Shown: positions 22,701-30,836 of the stretch, in pieces
Position numbering within the stretch: position 1 is the first letter of the stretch
How the letters are laid out: the number at the start of each line of letters is the position of its first letter
From: Picochlorum sp. 'celeri'
Lineage: Eukaryota > Chlorophyta > Trebouxiophyceae
Assembly: GCA_010909725.1 (NCBI GenBank)
Contig: JAACMV010000018.1
Coordinates: 248,001-312,000 of the forward strand
Direction of reading: 5' to 3'
DNA length: 64,000 nucleotides
The notes under the pieces: generated by a model
What the model saw: the letters and a program-made list of their open reading frames with translations, nothing else
What the model was told of the DNA's origin: nothing
The model's database searches: none
Translations under genes and position numbers: made by a program

Positions 22701-23376
22701 CGGCGATTGCTTACCAGTACACCTGGCTCTGCCCCCATGGTAGATGTTTGAGCATTGGAAGCGACTCTGGGTCGCTTGAAGGAGTCTCTATTGCCCCTAC
22801 AGCCAAGGACGGGAGATGTCTCCTTCTTCTTGGGCTTGGCAGATGGCTTCCTTTTCAATGGTTGCTGAGATGAATTCTCCTGTCGATTTGCTGAGGCCAT
22901 TTGTGACCCAGCGTTCTGCGCGATATTCTCCTCATCCAAATCTGAAGGCTGGGAGTCTGGAATCACAGTGGACCAGGCCACTTGTGACCCAGCGTTCTGC
23001 ACGATATTCTCCTCATCCAAATCTGAAGGCTGGGAGTCTGGAATCACAGTGGACCACGCGGATGCCTCCTGTAAAGGTGCCTTCCTTTTGCTTGTCATAT
23101 GGCCATGCTGCACATCACACATTTGATTGATTAGGTACATCTGTTCTACACAATGCAACATTTGCAAGAATCATCACGAGCAATCAAACGCACCTTTTGC
23201 ACTGCTTCTTTTGCCCCATTTGTACCAGACCTGTGTGCATCTACAGCAGATGTAGACGCCCGCTTACCATTCCGGCTACGCCTGACATCTCGAACCCTCT
23301 TACCCTCCACAGTCCTGGTTTTCAAAGGCTGTTTGGTAACCTTTAGCTTGGCAGGTGGCTTCCTTTGCCTTGTCAT
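19469..23376 (-). CDS. Large HNH-domain protein with two C-terminal helicase-associated-like repeats
   Basis: Inferred exons: 23376-23194, 23107-22573, 22479-19469 (introns 86 and 93 nt; donors GTGCGT, GTATGT), 1242 residues, frame-consistent. The N-terminal 240 residues are basic/Ser-rich with NLS-like runs (KRKPSAKPKKK) and a 27-residue tandem duplication (AWSTVIPDSQPSDLDEENI...). A helical middle region of unknown kind follows. An HNH-type nuclease motif is visible as LTVDHINGQTGLNRSDNLRV followed by TNWEN. The C-terminus has two repeats of about 95 residues (EEKRQALR...LGSYINDEIKAYKNGKRTNEQ...RCGW) with the LGxW/Y...YKxGKxTxEQ pattern of helicase-associated domains. HNH proteins with such repeats occur in algae and giant viruses (family knowledge). 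A DNA-acting selfish-element role is inference. Confidence 0.65.
22901..23062 (-). repeat. 81-bp tandem duplication in the HNH gene
   Basis: Two nearly identical 81-bp units, 22901-22981 and 22982-23062, differ at a few bases. They encode consecutive 27-residue repeats beginning AWSTVIPDSQPSDLDEE. The exact multiple of three preserves the frame. Confidence 0.9.
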
Positions 23377-23477
23377 GTGGATAGGCTGCACATCACATAT
23401 TTGATTGATTATACATTATGTATGTATATATGTTTTGCAACATTCGCAAGAATCGTCACAAGCAATCAAACGCACCT
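23194..23477 (-). repeat. Duplicated intron/exon-start module upstream of the HNH gene
   Basis: The intron at 23193-23108 and the sequence at 23477-23386 are close copies. Both begin GTGCGTTTGATTGCT, contain TTCTTGC(A/G)AATGTTGC and end AATCAATCAAAT(G/A)TGTGATGTGCAG-like (given here in parts). Both are followed by an exon beginning CA(T/C)ATGACAAG. This looks like a tandem duplication of an intron plus exon start, so the real 5' end of the gene may include more exons or a 5' UTR intron. Confidence 0.6.
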
Positions 23478-23816
23478 TTTCTCCACGATATCTCTGGGCA
23501 CTATTGCAGTAGCACTATTTGAGTTTCCCAAGCATGCAATGCTGTTTGTACAGTACAATTCTCTATTACTACACATATACACATATTCGGCGTGATACAA
23601 TTGAAAGATAGGTGCTTTTTAGACATGATCAAGAAAACGAGAGAGTTTCGCGACGTAGCAATTCAACGAGGACTCACCTGCTTATCCCTTCACCCTCAGG
23701 GTGATTGCATACATAAAATAATACTAAATACATCCAATTTGACTGCGCAATACCTGCTGTAGCGATACTATACAAAATATCGCGATTGCATCATCATCGC
23801 AGATCTCAACCTAAAT

Positions 23817-23912
23817 AGTAACCGGCAAGTAACCGGCAAGTATCCAGCAAGTATCCAGCAAGTAACCGGCAAGTATCCGGCAAGTAACCAGCAAGTAGCC
23901 GGCAAGTATCCC
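23817..23912 (+). repeat. 11-bp minisatellite, eight units
   Basis: Eight head-to-tail 11-bp units of the form AGTA(A/T/G)CC(G/A)GCA from 23817 to 23904, with a degenerate ninth to about 23912. Substitutions are restricted to two positions. There are no unique spacers, so it is not a CRISPR array. Confidence 0.9.
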
Positions 23913-24305
23913 TGCAAACTGCGTTGACTCGATGTCCAATAAAGGTGCCACCCATCCTCCAATATTTTCGGAAATAAAAACATGTTCAAAATCTCCTGTA
24001 TATAATCGCGATGCCAAAGGCAACATTTTCGCCTTTTTCATCCTTCAGCGATGTGCCCAACGTGACCAGATATCGTCGAGCAAAGTGGAAGCCTTTCCGA
24101 GTCCATGTTACGCATGTTTCCGGCCATAACAATATCTCTAAATTCAGAAACATGGTCCACAATGCTGCAAACCATGACATACAGAAGCAGACTCGTTGCG
24201 ACCATGACATCGACGTGAATGTCACAGCCTACCCTCTTGGCCGAGAACGATCGAGTCAGTTTTGATATCATATCAACACAAGAATCTTGCAGTGAAGCTT
24301 CGAGC

Positions 24306-24393
24306 GCATATGGGGCTTTCTGACACTCTTTGCTGACGACAGATGTGACATCTCTCCTCGCTGCAGAATAGAGTGTCAGAAAGCCCCGCGAAT
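24306..24393. repeat. Long perfect inverted repeat able to form a hairpin
   Basis: GGGGCTTTCTGACACTCT at 24312-24329 is exactly reverse-complemented at 24370-24387. The pairing extends inward to 24 bp with two mismatches, and the 28-bp loop contains a small stem, GATGT-G-ACATC. It lies between two minus-strand genes of the insert. Confidence 0.85.
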
Positions 24394-24588
24394 TCTGATG
24401 CTTTTCCCCGCTCTCCCCGTTAAGTTTGTATTTTATTCTTTACAGAATTGAATGGAATAGCAAGGGATCGTGGGAAAAGACAAGAATGCATGAGATTTCT
24501 CACTCGGATGATGATTATCACTACCATCTTGCAAGATTCTTGACCAATTGATCAAGATCCATCATGACCATGATGGGTTTTCTCTCTC

Positions 24589-26003
24589 TCAGGGATCTTG
24601 GGACTTCTGGAGGTTCAGATCTGTAGTATCGAATCTATACAGCCCTGTTTCATCGGTTCTGAAATGTGGTGCATCCCCAAAATCTAGAGCATCAACATCT
24701 TGTGGCAAATCCACCACATCCTCCCAAAAAATATCATCATTATTACCCTCCATACGAGTAGGTACTCTCGTGTCTTGAGTAGGATCTGAATCTGTAGGAG
24801 GTGCATTCGCTCTGGTATCCACCGGTTGACTGTTGCCTTTGCATGGTGGATTTGTATTATCATCTATCTCCCTGACAGGCTCCTCCATCTTTGATCTCTT
24901 ATCATTTGATTCCTCGATTGTTGGATCTTCAATCACACTAGAAGCTGTTAAAAGATCATACTGTGCATTTCTTGCCTCCTTTAGTTTCTCACATTTAAGT
25001 TCTTTGCCACTACGGATAGTCCTCAACATCTCTTGCAGCCCATCACTCCAGTGATACACCTTCCTGAGAGGTTCCCCTCTAGAGCTTGTATGGCGTTGGA
25101 CCGAGGCCATCAGCAGGACAAGGAGGCATACCCGTCGCAGCCTTTGACTTGGGCCTGTGTTTTTATCACCTGTGGTACTGAGACATCTTTGCAGACACGT
25201 GAGTGCGTTTGTAGCTTTCGCATTGTTTGCAAAATCTTCCCTCATCTCCTTGATGAGGCGACTCGTATGAATCGCATAGAGTATGACTGTGTCGCAGTTC
25301 TTCTGTGTCTTGGGCCTGTCTGCACAGATGTCGAGATCTGGACTCTCCTTTGCGACCGATCCGATGAATACTTGATTGACCCCTTGCACTGAGACTGGGA
25401 CTGGACATTTAATTTTAAATGCCATATGTGGCGGAGTAGTCGTGCCTTTCTGAAATTGCCTCATATCCACGAGATTCTCCAAGTCATGCCCACACATAAT
25501 TCGAATCTCATTCAGTTGCATGGAGGAATTCTCATCTGATCTGTTGTCACAGATCTTCCCCCTCACATGTTCATCAAACTCACCGCAACATATCTTATCG
25601 TAAAGATCATCAGTAGCCCAAGCGTTTTCACTGTTTGAAGACTGATGCATTTCGATTTCAAGCAAACAGTGGCTTTGAGCTGGCTCGATACCAAACTTGC
25701 TTGTGCGTGCGAACGAGTGTACACTGCATTGGATACATGTATTATTATCAACAAAATATATTATTCAAAAGCAAAAGAATACTCTTTGAATAATGCATCA
25801 TTCCCAGCTTGTGGGAAGTTTCGCGAGAACCAGAGAGGTGCGTACCAAACTATCCTTATGGAAGCAGCAGTTGATATCTTCTACACATATAATTTTAAAG
25901 GGTATTACTGCCTCTATGAAATGATTGATAGTATTATAGTAAAATAAAACACAAACCATCTTCTGGAGTGGATGATGGTGTAATAGATGCTCGTGTTGAT
26001 TTG
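24589..26003 (-). CDS. Unrecognised insert-encoded gene, possibly related to the HNH gene N-terminus
   Basis: The main exon 25679-24589 gives about 360 residues with no domain I recognise (acidic, Cys-containing, with DKRSKMEEP and a C-terminal YRFDTTDLNLQ). A short upstream exon, 26003-25957, joins in frame through a 277-nt intron (donor GTTTGT, acceptor CGAGCCAG). It encodes TRASITPSSTPED, which resembles the exon end TVPITTPEEQ of the neighbouring HNH gene, and the intron phase is the same. After the junction, SENAWATDDLYDK...GKI is weakly like SENRSIIEKSLNDLDY...GKI of the HNH protein. This suggests a diverged, shorter relative lacking the HNH and terminal repeats. Upstream exons are not resolved. 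Confidence 0.4.
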
Positions 26004-26525
26004 CTGCATGAATGTCATGCAAGGTGTCGGCCTTTGTTCAGAAGGACATTATTCGGGAATCGATCAAATCGCATGGACAAGACTACAATACCACGCAGTA
26101 TGCGTGCCTCCAATTCATATATTAAACAATAATTCTCTCAAAATAGTAACTGTCTATCGTCATCTCCTTTCTTCTCGTCGAGAGTAGCAGAGGAGCATAT
26201 CGAGAGCAGAATATTCAAACCCAGCGGAAGTCAACCTTCAACCGAAACTCGTGTACGTGCGATCATATGTCATTAGTATCACATACATATGACATATTGG
26301 TGTATATATTTCGCTAGAATCTGTTTTATCACTACAAACGGTTTCAGCCGTACCGAACTGCGAGCGACATCTTGATCAGACTGAATTCTATCACAACCGT
26401 TCCGCGGCGTATTCCATCTGATTTCTGATAATTTACATGTATAATATTCTCAATATGTAGAGGAATATCAAGAAAGATTGATTGCAACATGTGCTACTCC
26501 TCCTTTTCATCTGTGCGAAACGAAA
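26004..26525. other. Non-coding stretch upstream of the insert's second gene
   Basis: 522 bp that may contain the promoter or first exon of the minus-strand gene ending at 24589. An interrupted palindrome (ATATGTCA ... TGACATAT) lies near 26265-26297. No coding signal is convincing. Confidence 0.4.
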
Positions 26526-26892
26526 CCATGGCCAGTCGTGAAGAGAAACGTCAAGCTCTAAGGTTGCGCTGGAGACTGCATCATGATGATGTCGATTTCA
26601 GGGAAATCCCCCCTCAGCACAACGAGGCAGAAAGGAATGCTGAGTATGATCTCGGCGATGGGAATGGACCACGGAGGTTCAATCTGGGGATGTGGATTTC
26701 ACATGAGATGAGAGCATACAGGGATCGAAGATGAGCGGATGGAGGAACTCATGGCTGACATGGGTTTGAGTGCGGAAGGCAGAACAGAATTCAAGAGGCG
26801 ATGTGGTTGGACTGAATGAGATCTCTTCTTCTCTTTCCACTTCATGCGGGCATATGCCATGATGCATCATATATATGTCAATGTTGTGATTG
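26526..26892 (+). pseudogene. Right arm of the inverted repeat: truncated copy of the HNH gene 3' end
   Basis: On the plus strand this encodes one helicase-associated-like repeat (SREEKRQALRLRWRLHH, AERNAEYDLGDGNGPRRFNLG). The frame breaks at about 26733 where roughly 25 bp present in the intact gene are lost; GRTEFKRRCGWTE and the stop then follow in another frame. Its first half is most like the penultimate repeat of the HNH gene, and its end and 3' flank like the last repeat. It therefore looks like a recombined, single-repeat remnant of a second element copy in opposite orientation. Confidence 0.8.
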
Positions 26893-27029
26893 CGATGGAT
26901 CGAACTATATAGTTCATATATGTTCAGTCCACTTGCATATGATGTAACAATAATTTTAATTTTCACATAAAGATCAACTAGTTGATACCCTACCTATCCC
27001 AGTACTGGGGTAATTCCAGATACAGGTAG
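26893..27029. repeat. Cluster of three perfect palindromes at the right edge of the insert
   Basis: GAACTATATAGTTC (26902-26915), ATCAACTAGTTGAT (26973-26986) and CCCAGTACTGGG (26998-27009) lie within 108 bp, between the inverted-repeat arm and the resumption of NRDE2 coding sequence. Confidence 0.8.
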
Positions 27030-28010
27030 CAAAGGGCCTATTGTGCCAGCCACCTTGTGTGCTATTTCTCGTATCTTTTCCATGGATCTTTCGAGATCCA
27101 CATGGACTTTGTTGTTGACCTGTTTCGCAGTACCAAATCTAGATTCGTATTCCAAGATCTGATACCACAGTGCATGGACAATCACACAAAGTTGGCCGCA
27201 CTCATTCAGACATTCGTTGCGTTCGAAATTCTCTCTGGTATCGTCGAAGACGGCCACCCTCGCCTTGACCACGCATTGAGCATCATGCACCAGGTGATGA
27301 TGGACTTGGAAAGGAAGCACATCTTGGAAACAGAAACGCCTACGATTCAGGATCCCATGTCATTGCACATCTTGGCGGTACAGCAATGCGTTCTGGCTCG
27401 GATCACATGCGAGATGTCACCCCTCGCCTTGTCCCCTGCGGAGGCACGAGAGATGGTTCTACACATGCTGGAGGTTTGGCCGGGCAGCCCACTACTCCTG
27501 ACCTCGCTATCCATGATGGAGGAACGATTCAATAATATCAACACGCTTCGCCGCGAACTTCGCTTACTTGCCACGCAGAGCTTTATGCAGATACATGAGC
27601 ACATCTCACTCATAGCATTGGAAGAAACTAACTCATTTCCAAAAGCACGCATTGTTTTTGAAAAAGCCCTCCAGCAGGAGCCCTGCAGGACATGTCCAAT
27701 CATTTGGAGATTATACATGCGCAAAGCAAGCTTTGAATATTCTCACAGCATTGTGGATATTTTCTTTAGAGCAGTCGATGCCTGTCCGTGGTCAAAATCG
27801 GTGTGGATGGAAGGGATATCTCTGATGACACGGTGCACTGCATACCCACCCAAGTCACTCATGGAGACCATCCAAGCACTACGGTATGATTGTTTGTTGA
27901 GAGTAGCTGTCGATAGATGGTCGGCAATTGAACTATGCTGACGGCCTCTATGTACATGTAGGGAGAAAGATATCCCGTGGAGCACCGAAGTGTACGAAAT
28001 CTTGCTCTGA
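27030..28010 (+). pseudogene. NRDE2: NRDE2, 3' part (C-terminal segment)
   Basis: NRDE2 resumes in an open frame (good similarity from about 27120: DNHTKLAALIQTFVAFEIL). It runs through HAT-like helices to KALQQEP...CPIIWRLYMRK and FFRAVDACPWSKSVWMEG, the strongest family signature (human: CPLLWRMYLNF, NCPWAKVLYLDA). A 78-nt intron, 27884-27961 (donor GTATGA, acceptor CATGTAG), joins to REKDIPWSTEVYEILL and a stop at 28008-28010, matching the usual C-terminal EKELRVRLPLEELELLL pattern. So the true 3' end is preserved, but it is 8.3 kb from the central part. A frame-consistent AG acceptor exists near 27025-27029, so splicing over a giant intron cannot be excluded. Confidence 0.8.
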
Positions 28011-28455
28011 TACCTGACCATTCATAGGTAGCTTCTCTTCCAGCATCTGGGTACTCCCCAGAAGAGGCTGCGGTCAGACAGCGCCATGGCGCCACGTGGC
28101 CCACAGGGGAATCATCGATCACTTTTGCACGTGGACTCCAACAACTCTACATCTCCGAGTGAAAAGATTGTATCTTTTGCTGTTTATTGTTTCTTTTTCG
28201 CCAATACTTTCCATTATACCTTGTCATTTGCAACACGTCGGTGTAAACGTTCGAAAATACGGCCCTTGCCTTTGAATACGTTGAGCAGGAGTGCTGTCGA
28301 TACTATATCTCTAGTACAGATTTCTAGCCTTCAATATAGTTCTCGACTATTTTAAGGCAATAAAGGCTAGTATTACACCAGTCTAACGCAGAGGAGTTCA
28401 GAGGGCGAGTCATGTGCACCCACGTTGTCCAGTTGCGATACTAACGTATTCCACC
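28011..28455. other. Intergenic region, NRDE2 to LysM gene
   Basis: 445 bp with no recognisable gene. It should contain the NRDE2 3' end and the LysM gene promoter. Confidence 0.5.
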
Positions 28456-29778
28456 ATGGTATATACCTATACGATTTTGTTTTTCCTTATTTTGGGCATT
28501 GATGTGGCCATCGGGGTGTCAGGTATGTGTTTGAAAGATATTGTACTCGTGGAACTCTCCCGAGGAAAAAGCTGACGTGGGCCTCACGCTGCTATATTGG
28601 TGATGATGCAGTTGTCTGCCCCAGGTACACAGTCAAACCTGGAGATACGTTGCAGTCCATCTCTTTAGAGGTTTCAATGCCTACAGGTACGGTGAAAAAT
28701 ATGCATTGCTCGAGTCACATGTATGGAAGCAGCATGCCGTAATGATACATATCCCAACATCATTGCAGATTTGATTGCTCAATCGATCGAAGCATGCGGA
28801 GGCAGAGCATCTCCCTTACAGATGGGCACCATTTGTCTTCCAGGGGGCGAGTACAAGGGCTGTTCGCACGTGGGAAATTTCCGAGACAATGACAACTGTG
28901 CCTACTATGTCATCCAGAATGGGGATATTGTGGATACCGTGGCATCATCTCTGCGAATATATCTCCCAGAGTTGAAAAATGTGAACCAGGAGATTGATTT
29001 CGTATCTCTTGTTGTTGGGGATTTAATAAAGCTCCCTCCATGGGACGATGCAATCTGTGGCACAGATTTCCCAAAGACAGAACAGCAGCTGGTCAACCTG
29101 CCACCAGCTCCACCGCCCCCACCCGCACAGAATGCCCCTTCCTCTGTAGTAGGACAAAGCGATGATGAAAATGTCGTATGTGATGCATATAGGTTCCGCG
29201 CAAATGATACTATTTTCAGCGTGGCATCCACATTTAGTATACCAGTCCGGGTGCTCATGGAATATAATCCAGACATTGCTGGAGGGGCTCCAGTTGTTGA
29301 GGGAACAATCATCAAATTGACGGACAAAGAAAATTGTGACGAATATAATATCCAGGATGGACTATCGACGATCGAGTCTTTCCTGGGAATGAGCCCTCCT
29401 CCGCCCCCTCCAGTTCCTACAGGCCCAGTGAGAGTTGGTGCCATCTCTGAGGACAACCCCATGACATTTGAGGAGACAAACTCGACAACGTTGACGTCTC
29501 CTGACCCAATTGACGTTCCAGAAACAGGGAAGAAAGAAGAACCCATCAGAGAATGGACCATTGTCCAAAATATAGTTTCAGATGCCCCTGCATCAGTAGA
29601 GGAAAATACAGATGCAAGCTCTGGCCCAGGCATTGGGGTGTACATTATGATTGGCTTCTTGGCAGCCATAATAATCATCGTTCTCATCAGTATGACAATA
29701 GCTATATCAAATTCAAAGAAAAGGCACGGCATGGAGGACACTGTTCCACAGGATGCTTCAAAATATCCTCCTGTCTAA
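28456..29778 (+). CDS. Secreted/type I membrane LysM protein
   Basis: LysM modules bind N-acetylglucosamine-containing glycans (chitin, peptidoglycan). Exons 28456-28522, 28612-28686, 28769-29778, introns 89 and 82 nt, 383 residues. The start is in a CCACCATGG context and encodes a signal peptide (MVYTYTILFFLILGIDVAIG). LysM 1 is split by intron 2 (YTVKPGDTLQSISLEV). LysM 2 reads YYVIQNGDIVDTVASSL...LVVGDLIKLP. LysM 3 reads YRFRANDTIFSVASTFSIP...GTIIKL. A degenerate fourth start is CDEYNIQDGLSTI. Pro-rich linkers separate them. A single helix (GVYIMIGFLAAIIIIVLISM) and a short basic tail follow, with no kinase domain. It could be a glycan receptor or a wall-attachment protein. Confidence 0.85.
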
Positions 29779-29980
29779 GCTGAGCATGCTTGTTGTTTGT
29801 GTCATCCTTGTGTTTGCTTGAGTGCTTCTCAGTTTTTTTACATACCAAGTCTTGTGTAACTATGTTTGCGTTCTTCAATTCGATCCAAATGGTCTGCTCC
29901 TCAGATCCAGCACATCAATCAAGCTATATCTATACAAAGAGTGGAGAGCTGTTTCGAAAGAAAGGAGAACGGAATTGAAA

Positions 29981-30821
29981 ATGCCTGTTCTGCGTATGGG
30001 GGTATATATGGCGTCGTCCTCTAGCTGCAATGCCACTAGCAGTAGTCATATGAATACGACAGAGTTATTATTGCTCCCTGAGGGGCAATGCGGTACTCTG
30101 AAACAGACAAGGGAGTGTGCTCATGGAAATATTGTCAAAATAGTTCAGAAAACTGAGTGGTAGGTGTATGCACGCCAATGACAGTAAAAAAAGATAGTTA
30201 TTACTGTTTATGTCGTGCATTTGTAGGGACTGTGGGCTCTGTTGTGTGTATTCTGTCTTGTGTCGAACTTGGCAGGGTCGTGGACACCCAGTAACGCGGG
30301 CGAGATTGCGTAGCATAGAGGCCCGTGTTCCTCAACGAAGCCTATGGACGATAGAACTAGTGCTCCTATTGTTTGAGAATGGGGTCAAGGACTTGTGCTT
30401 CACAACCTCGTGTGTGGGGGTGAACTCAGAGTACAAGAGTTGTTTGGATTTTTATGCCAGTGGGACAGATGAGGAGATTATAGAAAAGTCATTTGAGATA
30501 GCCCGATCAAAAGGTATATCGATACAAAAGATGGTGGTTGAGGATGGCAAGTTGGAGTCAATATTATTGCTCGGAGAGCATCTTGTGATTATTCTGTTGG
30601 ACAAGGTTGTCTTGGATATGGACCCTGGGGAGCTTCCGTCGGGTTCGTATGTGGGTCACTACGTGTTATTGTATGGTTATAATTCTGATAGAGGGGTTTT
30701 TTATGCAAAAGATCCTGCAACAGCAGACGAATATGATGAGATACCTAGGGATGTGTTGCATTCAGCCAGGAAGCGGTTTGGGACTGATGATGATGTCATT
30801 TTTATTCCTGTCGACTCGTGA
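29981..30821 (+). CDS. GUCD1: GUCD1/plant GC1-like protein (C39-like fold)
   Basis: Exon 1 is 29981-30159 and exon 2 is 30227-30821 (intron 67 nt, donor GTAGGT), 257 residues. Family hallmarks: the N-terminal QKTEWDCGLCCVYSVL (human QLYHWDCGLAC), RSLWTIELVLLLFENGV, TTSCVGVN, and the C-terminal GHYVLLYGYNSDRGVFYAKDPA...GTDDDVIF. Plant members were described as guanylyl cyclases; the Cys near DCG and His in GHYVLL fit a papain-like C39 peptidase fold, so the true activity is uncertain. The stop codon lies 15 bp from the stop of the convergent kinase gene. Confidence 0.88.
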
Positions 30822-30836
30822 CTTCATCTAGATTAC

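Larger units (their letters stand above)
23477..24588. other. Non-coding stretch inside the inverted-repeat unit
   Basis: About 1.1 kb between the upstream end of the HNH gene and the stop of the next minus-strand gene. It holds the 11-bp minisatellite (23817-23912) and the long hairpin (24312-24387), described separately. Frames in it are short and show no family features. Confidence 0.5.

Noticed and set aside
23817..23912. Regular repeats that could suggest a CRISPR array
   Set aside because: Units are contiguous 11-mers without spacers, in a eukaryotic context; it is a minisatellite.
26994..27320. Minus-strand open frame of 108 codons at the NRDE2 3' segment
   Set aside because: It has no family resemblance, while the plus strand encodes the conserved NRDE2 C-terminal region over most of it.
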